Shown here: positions 34,976 to 47,108 of the stretch, piece after piece
How the letters are laid out: every line of letters begins with the position of its first letter
How positions within the stretch are numbered: position 1 is the stretch's first letter
Assembly (NCBI RefSeq): GCF_000471905.2
Contig: NW_006499751.1
Location: forward strand, 3,840,344 to 3,904,343
Source of the DNA: Amborella trichopoda
Taxonomy: Eukaryota; Streptophyta; Magnoliopsida; Amborellales; Amborellaceae
Direction: 5' to 3'
DNA length: 64,000 nucleotides
The notes under the pieces: model-generated
What the model was told of the DNA's origin: nothing
What the model saw: only the letters and a program-made list of their open reading frames with translations
Databases searched by the model: none
Program-made: the position numbers and the translations under genes

Positions 34976-37900
34976 CCCTTGCATGTTCAAAGAAGGAGGG
35001 AGAGTCCAAGTCTTAGGCTCGGTTCTGAAATGAAGTCCACAACCATCTCAGGATTAAGCAGGAGAGGGGCCTATAGATCCTGACCAAAGAAACCTCTGAG
35101 GTCACCACCCTTGATGACCTCCTGCCTCATAATCCCTTTTTCACTCTCCAAACTCCAGAACTTGAGCGAGTCCAAGAGCATTGCTAGGTCGTTACTTTTA
35201 AGAAACCACGGTCCCATGACCATCGAGAACCGGTCCTCACCAGATCAACATACAAGGCTCGAATCCACTCAGGGAAAGTTGAGCTCCTACAAACTAACTT
35301 GCTGTGCCCAACTCGTCAACCTCGACAGTCCATTACTCCACCTGGCTCTAACCTTTCAGAAGAAGTGGTCAGTGTCATGGTGATCAATGATCTGGATGAC
35401 GCCCAAGAAGAAAGGATGATCAGGTTCGAGGTAATGGTGCAATCCATCCTCGAGAAGATGGAACGCTCAAAAGCCTCCAGATCCCCTTCTTCTCACCATG
35501 AGACCGACTCCCTGACCGGTGAGGATACAGTTTCCAGGCAAACTCCCCCACCAGCCTCCCAAGAAAGCTCTGCCTCTCAAGGGGTCTCCCAAACCAACAT
35601 AGATGCCATGGTGGCTCATAGCCTCAAGAACATGGTCCCAAGCATGCATAAGGCCCCTCTCTACAATAAGTTTTACCCTTCGTTCGTTGACCAGGTGTCG
35701 TTTCCCCCAAACTACCAAAAGGGGAAGCTGTCCCTGTTCAATGGTACTACTTCTCCTCACTAGCATACTTCCCACTTCCAAGCGGCTTGTTTGGAGACTG
35801 CAACTGACAAACAACTTCTCCTCCGTCATTTGGTCGAGACTCTCGAAGGGTCATCCTTACAGTGGTATGCTCGGCTGCCCCCAAACTCGGTGCACACGTG
35901 GAAAGAAATGGAGCAGTTGTTTTACCAATGCTTCTACAAAGTTCAAAGGAATGTGAAAACCATCGAGCTCCTCACTCTGATGAAGACCCTTGTAAGCCAG
36001 TTGATAAGTTCATCACCCAATGGAGAGAGTTGGCAACCTTTCATGCTACTCCCATGATTGATGAGCAGGTGGTCCAAACCTGCATGCGGAACATGCTTCC
36101 CTAGATCGCTCTGCATGTCGAGGCATCCAATCCACCCTTCATGTCAAAGCTCATCTCTAAGACAGATTGCCTTACGGGATTGTTTAAGCACCATGGCAGC
36201 CATCGTTTGCAACCCTCAAACTCAAATTCTCGGTCCAACAGTCAGGGCAACAAAAAAGCAGTGATCAGCGCAGCCAGAGCGTGGCACCTCAAACCCTAGA
36301 CCTTCCAAGCCACAAACGCCTCCAGTCGGGGGCAAGCAGCAATCCTACAATGAGGTCTCGCCCCCTAAAAATAGTAAGCGAATGACTTCTGGATCCAGCA
36401 CCAGAATAAGGCTTACCCCTTCAACAAGGAGTGGACTCCTGCATTACTTCAACTGCTACTAGAACATAACATGTTTCAGTTGCCATAGATCAGCACTATA
36501 GAACAGAATTGGTAAGAGATAAATGAGAGGTATTGCACCTATCACAAGAGAGTAGGCCACCCTACTCATGATTGTTATAAGCTCAACGAAACTATCGAAA
36601 CCCTTATTAATAAGGGTCAAATAAATCTCGAAGTGTTAAAGAAGGTGTTCGGAGTAACTGCCCTTTCTCATATAGTGACAATCCAAGAGGGTGACAAGGC
36701 ACCTGCTATCCTCCGTGCATTATTTTCTATAATGCTTGAAGAGGGACACATCACACCAAAGCCGGCAAGGCAACCTAAGTTCCTGCCTCCAACAACTAAA
36801 AACCTTTAGTGCTCCTATCACCTCGTACGAGGCCATGACGTGAGCGAATGTACCGGCTTCCATGAGATCTTGGAAAAGAATATGCATCAGTGCCATGAAG
36901 TTCAAGGCAACTTAGAAGGACGCCCTCAAGTCCCTCTTCTGCCTGTGCATGAAAATCTTCTAACTCAAGCCCAAGAAAACACTGAGAAAGACCCTCTACA
37001 GGCCCTCTTCGAAGCAATGCTCCAACAGCGCCTCATCACTCCCAAGCCCGCCAAGAAGCCGAGGCGTCTTGCCTAGGAAACAGAGAAACTCTAGTGCCTG
37101 TATCACCAAGTACGGGGCCACAAACTCAAAGAGTGCTCTGGGTTGAAGCTATAGTCACGAAGAAAGTCCAGCAAGGCCACATTGTTTATGCAGTTCTCCC
37201 AGAATGCGCCCAGGCGGTCTCTCCCATTCAAGAAGAAGCCACACTACAAGCCCCTCATGAGCATACACTAGACACTTCAAAGCCCTTGACCTCTCAGCCC
37301 TGGCAAGTCTACCATGGGTGAAGTACACTCAAATCCTTGAAGCGTGAGGCAGTTCACCAAGCTAGGGCTACTCACCAACCCGATAGGGCAGTCCAAACAC
37401 CCCCTCAGAGATCTAGAAGGAGACGACGAGCATCAAGGTCAGCCCATCAAAGGAATCGTCTTCCTCAACCACCAGTCAAGGAAGAATTTCTCAAGGCTCT
37501 CCCCCCATTGCCGACCTTGCAAGACTTCATCCCAGGAGCAGCTCGCCTTGTCCTTTCATCCATTCGGGCTGACATCCCTGAATCACCAATAGCTCGAGAT
37601 TCCTCCAATATGGGTGATGACACTAAAAGAAGCCCAAAACGGTCAAAGTCGGGGCAAGACCTCAAATACCCCCTGCACGCGTCCAATTATGAGGATGACG
37701 TAAAAAGCTGCCCTGAGCATTCTAACTCTTCTTCTCCTCCCTCCTCTTCTTTTTCTTTCACAGGTGCAGCTCGATAGTGCTCAAGTTTCAACTCTCTAGA
37801 CAGAGAGCTCGGGAACACCAACCTTAGCAAGTCGCAGCAAAAGTGCCTCAAAGAGATGTTGGCCCAGGCGGCTGGATTCTTGACAGTCGCTGAAGCCCTG

Positions 37901-38105
37901 ACAGCTCAAGCCAAAATTGAGTCGTCTTTAGGCTCCTATTCCCACAAGTACTGCCACATGATCCTGGTTCATGAAGCATCATCCAGTTCTGGGAAAGCGC
38001 CAAGTGATCCCAAACACGAGGTCCTATACTCCCCGTTCGAGGCTGATCCTTTCATTGTCTGGACCAACCAAAGACCGACAGTCCTCCCCAACCCTCAGCC
38101 CTCTT
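34976..38105 (+). pseudogene. Tat gag with three zinc-knuckle modules, plus strand
   Basis: The gag leader and N-terminus are weak to 35300. Frame 35299-35763 holds DAMVAHSLKNMVPSMHKAPL and, after one TAG at 35761, continues in the same frame into the gag domain (LETATDKQLLLRHLVETLEG, then SLQWYARLPPNSVHTWKEME). Three CxxHxxxGHxxxxC knuckles follow at 36534-36575, 36810-36851 and 37095-37136. The last two sit in a duplicated module preceded by LFEAMLQQ- and ITPKPA-type sequence. The Trp before the second and third knuckles is now TAG. The gag tail is at 37480-37770. The protease DGG block expected before RT was not found. It faces the minus-strand gag of copy 2 head to head at 34976, so no 5' LTR remains. 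Confidence 0.85.
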
Positions 38106-41100
38106 AGAAGCCAAGATGTCAGGATCATGGGTTTCTACACTCCAAGTTAATGAAAATCCTTGAAAATCCCCTGACAAGGAACTTCAGGAAGCTCCAGAAG
38201 AGTGGGAAGAAGGCGATCAGACCACTACTGACGAGCTTGAAGAGATCAACTTAGGAAATGAAGCTGACCTAAGGCCAACTTTCATATCAACAAAAATGTC
38301 CCTAGGGGAGAAAGAAAGTTACATTTCCCTCCTTCGAGCAAATCGAGACATCTTCACCTGGCATTATCGTGAGATGCCCGATCTAGACCCTTAGGTTGTT
38401 GTCCACCACCTCGGTATTGATCACACCATCAAACTCATGAAGCAGAAATCAAGGAGGTTTAGACCCGACCTTGAGATGCAGATCGATGCTGAGGTGAACA
38501 AGCTCAGGCAAGCTGGTTTCATACGTGAAGTCAAATACCTAAGATGGCTGGCATAATGTTGTCCCAGTCAAAAAGAAGAATGGCCAAATCAGAGTCTGTA
38601 TTGATTTTCGTGACTTGAACATCGCCTGCCCCAAGGATGACTTCCCCCTGCCATTCATCGAGATGCTCGTCGACTCCACGGCTCATTGTCAGATCTTCTC
38701 CTTTATGAATGGATATTCTGGTCATAATAAAATCAAGATGGCATCGGAAGATGAGGAGGCCACTGTGTTTTAAACCCCAAAAGGTGTCTTTTGCTACACT
38801 ATTATGCTTTTCGGGTTAAAGAATGCCGGTGACAAGTACCAGCGAGCCATGAAAACCATCTTCAAGGACATGATACACAAGGAGGTCGAATGTTATGTGG
38901 ATGACTTGGTGGTAAAATCCGAAACAAAAAACGCTCACATACAAGACCTTAAAAAGGTGTTTGAACAACTATGACATCATCAACTCAAAATGAAACACTT
39001 GAAATGTGTCTTCAATGTACGCTCGAGAAAATTTTTAGGGTTCATCATGAGGTAATGTAGACTGCAGATCGAACCAGCCAACATCAAGGAAATTCAGGAC
39101 ATGCCACCGCCTACTACTCTGCATGAACTGCGGTCTCTCCAAGGATAGCTAGCCTACAGTCGAAGGTTCATCTCAAACCTTTCAGAACTATGCAGGCCCT
39201 TTTCACTCCTCCTAAAGAAGGACACTCCCTTCATATGGTACGAAGCATGCCAAGCTGCGCTTGATGATATCAAGCAGTACTTTTTGAATCCACCAGTACT
39301 CTCTATATTAGTGTTAGGAAGGCCTCTCATCCTATATACATGACTGCCCATAATGAATCACTCGGGGCACTCTTAGTGCAGAACAATGATGGAGGGAAAG
39401 AGACAACGCTCTACTATCTCAGTCGCAGGATGCAAGGAGCAGAGAAGAATTACCCTCCCATTGAAAAGATATGCCTAGCCTTGATCTTTGCTGTACAGAA
39501 GGTCCACCAGTACTTGCTTAGACACGAGGTCAAGTTAATCTCTAAGGCAGACCCAGTCAAGTTCTTTATGACCCTACCATGCTTGTCAGGACATTTAGCC
39601 AAGTGGGCATTATTACTGATAGAGTTCTACGTCACGTATGTGCCACAAAAGGCAATCAAAGGCCAAGCTTTAGCAAACTTTCTCGCAGCTCACCCAGTCC
39701 CTTCGAAATCTCCCCTGTCAAATGATCTACTAGATGAAGAAATTTTTTGTACGGTACTAACTCAGCCGTGGGAGATGTACTTCGACGGAGCATTCCAATT
39801 TGATAGAGGAGGGGCCGGAGTCATATTTCTGACCCCCGATGGTGGAATGATTCCTCTATCCTTCTCACTGGCAGAGGCATCCTCCCATAATGAGGCCGAA
39901 TATCAGGCCCTCATAATCGGGTTGGAGATCGCCTAAGAGCTAGACCTGGAGCAATAAAACATCTTCAGCAATTCTGAGCTCGTCATCTAGTAGCTTAAAG
40001 GGATTTATGATGTAAGGAACGATACTCTCAAGCCTTATCATGACATGGCAAAAACTTATATGGTCCAGTTTGATGATTTCTCCATGGGTCACATCCTTAA
40101 AAGACTAAACTCGCAGGTAGATGCGCTCTCAAAGCTCGATGCCACCATTTAATTGTCTTCATCAGGGCCCACACCGGTCTGGGTAACATAATGGAGGCAT
40201 GTCGACTTGAGAATTGAAGTTGATGCAGATGATGAGTGGGATGTCTTCCCTAAATGCCCTCCTTACCCATTCGAGGAACTCTTGGCATCCAAGGATGTCA
40301 TTAAGGCAGAGCAAGAAATATCTCGAAGTAAAGAATCCGAGGCTAAGCAGCAAGAACCTGAATTCTTTGACTCGATATGTGCAGACGTAAAACAAGTGGA
40401 AGATTGGAGGAAGCCTATCAAGAAATTCATAAAGCATGAAAGGCAACTTAAGAATCAAGAGAAACACAACAGCCTACGGCGGATGTCAACCAAGTACACC
40501 CTTCTCGATGGGGACGTTCTCTTTCATCGGTCATTTGACAAAATTCTCCTCAAATGCACCGATACATAAGAGGAGAGCAAAGTACTCGAAGAAGTGCACT
40601 AGAGCATCTGCGGGTTGCATCAATCCGGCCGTAAGCTCTAATTGCGCATACGTAGACTTGGCTATTATTTCCCTTCGATGGTAGCTGACGCCCAAAATTA
40701 TGCTGAGTGAGATGTGCCGGATTCACTCAAGCCTCATTCATCAGCCCCCGGAGCCTCTCCACCCTACAATGACATCGTGGCCCTTTTCCAAGTGGGGTAT
40801 GGATATTATAGGCCCCATCGACCCTCCTTCTACCTTGGTCATGCTTTCATTCTAGTAGCAATAGATTACTTTTCCAAGTGGCCTGAGCAGTCCCTCTCAA
40901 GCAGGTTCTAGGGACCAAGGTAGCCAACTTTGTGTGTCCCCACATTATCTACGGTTCGGGGTTTATGGACCTAATAATCTCTGATAATGGCCCCCAGTTC
41001 AGGAAGCCATCATGTCGATCGCCTTCCCAACCAGTTCGGTTTCGAGTGGAAGTACTCGACTATGTACTACCCTTGAGCCAATAGTTTGGCTCAGGCATTC

Positions 41101-41680
41101 AACAAAACTTTGTGCGGGGTGCTTTGGAAGTCAGTTTCGAAGTTAAAGAAGAATTGGCATGAGAAGTTGCCTGAAGCTCTGTGGGCCTATTGCACCACCA
41201 CTTGGAATGCTACAAACCCCACTCCTTATTCCTTGGTCTATGGAGGTGAGGTCGTCTTAGCCCTCGACATTCATATACCCTCACTCCGTGTCGCTATACA
41301 TCAGGGATTGACTAGAGATGAGAGGGTCAAGCTCGGTTACCAAGAGTTGGATGCCCTTGACGAAAAGATATTAGAGGCCCAGCAGAACCTCGAGCTCAAT
41401 CAAGGAAGAATAAAGAGACCTTTGACAAGTCTGTCAACGTTCGCTCATTCTCTCGTGGGGATCTAGTCTTTGTAGTCAAGAGACCAATTGTCACCCATGG
41501 GCACCACAAAGGAAAATTCGAACCTAAGTGGGAAGGTCCATTCATAGTCAAGAAAGTTACACCAAATGAGGCTTATATACTAGCGAACTCGAATGGAGAG
41601 GAGGCAATGCCCCCTATCAATGGACGATACTTAAAGAAGTATTATCCCTTATGTATCCCTAAAATGCGATGCCCGTAGTA
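38106..41680 (+). pseudogene. Tat pol: RT, RNase H, second RNase H, integrase, plus strand
   Basis: RT runs from about 38290, with PVKKKNGQIRVCIDFRDLN near 38570 and the catalytic YVDD at 38894-38905. RNase H (39340-39700) has TAHNESLGALL, with Asn where the catalytic Asp is expected. The second RNase H (39775-40150) has WEMYFDGA and HNEAEYQAL intact, but FSNSELV replaces the usual GDSxLV, again Asp to Asn. Integrase shows a decayed HHCC region (near 40545-40650), AIDYFSKWPE (40858), SDNGPQF (40980-41001), and NSLAQAF where the family has a catalytic Glu in NGxAEAF. The C-terminal domain GDLVFVVKRP to NGRYLKKYYP ends at about 41650. Only a handful of stops and shifts are present, so this is the best-preserved pol here, but it is inactive. 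Confidence 0.9.
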
Positions 41681-41692
41681 AAAAGAAGGAAA
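41681..41692 (+). promoter_or_regulatory. Candidate polypurine tract before the 3' LTR
   Basis: AAAAGAAGGAAA lies 30 bases after the integrase end and is followed by TGGAAAAC, a possible LTR start. No paired LTR start is available to confirm the boundary. Confidence 0.4.
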
Positions 41693-42502
41693 TGGAAAAC
41701 AAGAACATTAAGCTAGCTCAAAAGAAATTCATTTCTTTCATTGTATTAAAAAATGTTACAAGCTACAATATAAAGCCCATTACTATGGAGGTTACAAAGC
41801 TTTTGCATCTGAGGATAAGAGGATGGTTACAGGCTAAAACGAAACACTCTCCTCAAGAAGAAGAAGCAAACCCACTAAAGAAATGCTCTCCTCATGAGAA
41901 GTGAAACCACCAAAGAGGATGGTTATAGACCAAAAAGAAGAAGCCAACCATTTCCGAGTTATCTTCAATTCATTTGACGAGGCATGGAAAGCTTCCAAGG
42001 AGCCGGTCCTTGATGGATTCCCTTCCTCAAAAACAACATGGACTTCCCTTTCTCAAAAACAACATTTTCCTACTTCAACAATTCACCACAAACTCACCGG
42101 AATTCCACTGAGTTCTCGGTGAGCCCACTACTGATGCTCCTTCTTCTCCTACAATAACTAAAGGATCGTCGGACTCCTCAGCCTTCTCTACAACCCCCCT
42201 TTAGCCACGGGACTACCGGAAAAGCACTCGAATTGCGACAGAGCACCTCTACAAATCAGGCTAAGGCCTTGAGAAACCCTGTTCCATCCTCAGAGAGCTT
42301 CAAAAATGTTCGCAAGCACCTCGTAAAGCTCCACGACCTGTTGAAACTTGCTGGAAAAGCCCCTGAAGGCAGATCTGTTGCAAACTTTGGCCAAAAAACT
42401 CTCGTCGAAAGTCTCTTACTAAAGGCTCAGGCTCTCTCTCTCTCTCTCTCTCTCTCTAAACTGTTTCACCCTTCGATAAAACAGTAAAATGGGGTTTTCC
42501 CC

Positions 42503-42510
42503 CTTTTATA
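42503..42510 (-). promoter_or_regulatory. TATA box facing back into pol (antisense)
   Basis: The reverse complement is TATAAAAG followed by GGGGAAAACCCCATTT. This matches the block at 12725 that precedes PMD gene 1. Here the downstream sequence is pol, not a PMD gene. Confidence 0.5.
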
Positions 42511-42939
42511 CTCGTAGTGCCACAAACTGTCCTTAATAAAAAGATGTTGTAGTTCTCATTGTCAGACGACAATAATACCGGACCAGGGTGGGTGAAGCCC
42601 TAGACCCGAAAAAGCCATCGCCATGCACCTTCACCCAAAATGCTATCGCCTCATGCCTTTGTCAAGGGCCATCATCGCACGCCTTCGCTCAAAGGCTATC
42701 ATTGCACCCTTCATCAAGGATTTAACGTCGTGCGCCTCAACAAGTACCTAATGCCATGTGCACATCATCTAGCCCTAATATCGTGTGCGCCGTCCAACAT
42801 TTACTGCCATGCGCATACAATGGCACTCCCATCTGGACCATCATCCTGCATTCTCAGGAAGTTCATTCCTTGCACTATAGTCTCACTCCTCAGGGAGTCC
42901 AGTCTCCGATGACAGCTTTGTTCCCCATGGAGTTATGTG

Positions 42940-43260
42940 CTTCATGACCTTAAACTGCACAGCCATGGTCCAAACTAAATGATCACAAACTGTAGCAAAG
43001 GTCTAATTGCACGACCTTAAACTACTTAGTCCTCGTCGCTTAACTCAAAACCATACGACCATGGTCCAGCTGTGTGACCTTAAACCATAGTGCACGTCCT
43101 GACCGCATGACATTAAAAGGCTTAGTGTTGTGGTCCAAACTACATGACCTTAAACTGTAGCAAAGGTCTAGTTGCATGACCTTAAATTGCATGGTCCTAG
43201 CTGCAGGACCTTAAACTGCATAGCCACGGTCCAACCCACAAGACCTTAAAATTGTAACGC
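42940..43260. repeat. 35 bp satellite, inverted, first block
   Basis: Units read GACCTTAAACTG(C/T)A plus a variable GGTCCA stretch, the reverse of the 11640 and 27090 arrays. Confidence 0.85.
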
Positions 43261-43740
43261 ACGGTGTGAAAAATAGTCCATATGTATAACCTTAACTGTG
43301 CGATGGGCCACTTCTTCACCAGGTATATTTCATCGACATCCCCAATGGAGTTAGATGTATGTAAGGGTCATACCTACCCTTTTAATCCCTGGTGAGTCTA
43401 TTTCACACCAACATTCCTGTGAGAGTTACTTTCTACTGCGACCCACTATCCCCATGAAGTTAGGGTCATTCTTATCTTCTCAATCCCCAGTGGGGTTACA
43501 CATGTGCTCTGGCCGTCATCCCCATTGAACTTACATGCACACCATTACTCATTATCCCCATAGAGTCACACTTACCCTCTTAATTCCCAAAGAAGTCTGC
43601 TCCCTCTTGCCACTCCTCATAGGGCCACCATACTCATCTAAAGCTCTCTGCTTGTGTATAGCCAACTATCTTTATCCCCAGGGAGTCAAATTGCTATCCA
43701 CAACCTATGCAGTTTCACCTACATGGCGACCCACACATTG

Positions 43741-44206
43741 GTCCATGTTGCATGACCTTAAACTGCATAGCTTTGGTCCTAGCTACATGACCTTAAACTG
43801 CACAGCTCTGGTCTACATTGCATGACCTTAAAATGCACAACTATGGTTGATGATGCATGACCTTAAACTGCACAACTCTGGTCCATACCGCATGACCTTA
43901 AACTGCATAACTGTGGTCGATGATGCATGACCTTAAACTGCACAACTCTAGTCCATGCTGCATGACCTTAAACTGCACAACTCTAGTCCTAACTACATGA
44001 CTTTAAACTATATAGCCATGGTCCAAACTATATGACCTTAAACTGTAGCAGAGGTCTAGTTGCACGACCTTAAACTGCTCGGTCCTTGTTGCATGACATT
44101 AAACTACATAACCATGGTCCAAGCTATATGACCTAAAGCCATAGTGCACGTCTTAGCCACACGATGTTAAATTGCTTTGCCTAGGTCCAGGAGGCATGAC
44201 CTTAAA
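43741..44206. repeat. 35 bp satellite, about 13 units, inverted
   Basis: Eight successive units are exactly 35 bases, each starting GTC or GTT and containing GCATGACCTTAAACTGCA. Later units are 28-35 bases. It is the most regular block of this satellite in the window. Confidence 0.92.
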
Positions 44207-45049
44207 GATGGCCCCACAGATGCACACATGCCCTTTACGTGCATCTTCATACACGGCTTCCCTAACCGACCCGTCGTGTGCGTGTACCATCTTCATTACC
44301 TCCCCAGTGAGTTCATTTATATCACCATCATTCACCACTCCCCAGTGAGTCTTACCCATGCTCACAAAACGGTGAACCATTCCACAATCCATATTCACCG
44401 TTACCTAGTGGGTCACACTTTTCATTCACCGTTCATACATCATCCATCCTTCCTAACCAACCACGTGCCATCTTCCCAAAGTGAGTCGTAACCATCACCA
44501 TACTCACTCCATGGCCTCCACAAACTGCCATTCATCACCATTATAGTCCAGCTGTATGACCCTAAACTATAGTGCACCTCTTGGCCGCATGACGTTAAAA
44601 GGCTTCGTAAATGTCTCAAAGGCACACCCCAAACAAGCCTCCACGAAAAAAAAGAAGAAGGCATGGTGTACACCTAAACAAGGGAATTCCATGAGTAAAA
44701 ATGACGAATGGGCATGGTCACGAAACCATGAGTAAAAGAGTTTCTTGAAAAACAAAACCCAGACACGGTGAAAACCCCAAAAGGGCATCATGAGAAAAAA
44801 TGGATGAAAAGGGTGGACATGAGCACAAGGTCATGGGTAAAAGAGCCCCAAAAATGAAGGAAGTCGGTGAAAACCGTCTCTACAGCACCACTTTTCTTGT
44901 TCAAGTGAAAACCCGCAAAAGGGTGCTTGGACTGAAAAAACAGGTTGATGCACTACCACAGCCACAGCCAACACTCAATTTCCAAATAATCACAGTCCTG
45001 GCTAATGAGGTCGACCTAAAATCCTCAAAGGCCGAAATTCAATCACAAC

Positions 45050-45215
45050 ACCAAATGGCACGCCAAGGAGTGAGAGCTGCAAAAGATCTCTCAACATCAA
45101 TCAACACTAAATGGCTCGCCAGGGAGTGAGAGCCACAAAAGATCTCCCAACATCAACAAACACCAAATGGCTCACCAAGGACTGAGAGCCGCATAAGATC
45201 TCCCACATCAACAAC
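45050..45215. repeat. 46 bp array, short (about 3 units), inverted
   Basis: The units are the reverse complement of the 25677 monomer (GGCTCGCCAGGGAGTGAGAG, then a GATCTC core). The contraction to three units shows how variable this array is between copies. Confidence 0.85.
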
Positions 45216-47023
45216 AACAACAAGAGTCATTGAGGGTGAGGACGATGACCAAAAGATCCCTCCGAAATGCTAAAGACCATCATGAAGGCAAGAAACTGAT
45301 GAAGCCAAGGCCTAACCCACCATAGACTTCAGAGTATTCCTCACCATGAGATCGCCTCACCTAAAACAATCCTTGTTTGCCAGGCCCAGACCTTCTGGAG
45401 CCAGCAGGATGGAGCCCACGAGGCCGCCTCACCAAATTCTCCCTAGCCAATAGGCCCAGAGCTTCGGGACATGCCCCCAACTAGACCCCACTAAACAGAA
45501 CCTACAGAGATACCTTGAACATCAAAAGAAAACCTGGTGCAGCAGCAAACAATGCCGACAAAAGGTTTATAGCACTTGGTCTCCACGTAGGCCTGATTCT
45601 AGCCAATGAGGTCCCTACAAAATTCTCAAGCTATCAAAATCGCAAATAGTCCCTTGAGGGTGAGGACTTCAACAGGATCCCTCAAATTTCCCTTATGATT
45701 GCACTAATTGATTCTCTCGAAGTACAACATTCGGCAGGGCATGCTGTTGGAAGATATTTTTCATCATCATGGGGCCCTCGCTGAATAAAAGCCTAGCGAA
45801 CAGTGGAAGTTTGGACAGTCTCATAATAGCCCCAGAACAGGCCAAATCTTCATGAGGACTCTCAAAAGCCTCCTATCAAGTTTTTTCACAATCCGACATG
45901 TTTAAGGCAGTGCAGACTGAGAAACAGTTCCAATAGAATCAGCCTCTAGCACCCTAAAACGGATCCTATAACTAGAACTACATTTTTGGTATCTCAATTT
46001 GTTGTGGGACCATCACCATTAGATATAGCAAGGTTGAAAACCCTCAAGGGTCAAATTTCAACTTAAACAGACACTCCAAGCAGAAGCTATAGGCAAAAGA
46101 GCGAAACAAGAGGAGCTGCACGCTTATCCCGTGCGGCCACCCTACAACTCCACACCAATAAAGGGACAGTCATGAATAAGGACTTTCGATGCTCATATAT
46201 CACCCGTCACAAGGATCGTGCTCAAATTTGGTGAGCATGTTCTTCTCGTCATGATAAGCGTTTCGACATGTGGCATGCCCCACGACGACGCTCGAGCACG
46301 AAGAAAAGCTAGAGAGAAGTTGTTGATTCGTGAAGAAAGTGCAAGAAATTTAATAGCATCGTGCCTCGCTTGAACGGCCCAATCATGCAGCTCACGAGCT
46401 TGATCGACGCGAGACCAATTCCATGACATGTGTAAGGTCTTGGGCTATCTCTTACCCGAACCACATAAATGATGATTAGCCGGATTTCACACATTAAGCT
46501 GATAAAGTGACTGCAAATTCTGTCGTCGAAATTACAGATTCAAGTGAAAGTTCCAAAGTTACAAAATCTTCGTCCGAGAGCGAAATTGAGCTGCGTAAGT
46601 TTCCACTCGTACGTAACGGCATGCTCAATGTGATCCAGCAATGAAATCACTAAAAAACATCAAAGAACGAGCACACAATCGATCTGAAGTTTAAAGATTT
46701 AACCAAAATTCAAGTCACATGATCGTGTAATAAAAAATGATCCATGGCTCAAAGTTGGAATCAAATCGATCATCATGCCAAGTCCTACAAGAAAAGAATC
46801 ATCTTTCGATCAATTAGGCATCAAAACGACCTCAGATCACCCATGAGAAATCATGCACATTCTAGGGCAACACAGTGACTGTTCTGGAATTCCACAAATT
46901 GTTAAGAAGGGGAGAAATCTGTCATTTTTCACACTATTTTCTAATTTCTTTTCATTCAATTTAATCTTACTTTTCAACAATTAGGGCTACTTTTGATCAT
47001 CCACCCATGTTTGGGGCAAATTC

Positions 47024-47031
47024 TATATATA
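47024..47031 (+). promoter_or_regulatory. LTR sense TATA box, copy e
   Basis: TATATATA is followed by CACGTACCATCATTGTATGC. The same block is conserved in copies f and i, which supports a core promoter for the element transcript. Confidence 0.65.
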
Positions 47032-47102
47032 CACGTACCATCATTGTATGCAAACACACACAGGAGGGAACTCAACCCTTTACAAAGAGAGAGTTTTTAC
47101 TT

Positions 47103-47108
47103 AATAAA
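47103..47108 (+). promoter_or_regulatory. LTR polyadenylation signal (AATAAA)
   Basis: AATAAA lies 72 bases after the TATA box, where R would be expected. Copy a has AATAGA at the equivalent place (1610), a one-base loss. Confidence 0.5.

Noticed and set aside
43741..44206. 35 bp repeats with short inverted parts as a possible CRISPR or regulatory array
   Set aside because: No spacers; the same satellite occurs in the same LTR place in other copies.
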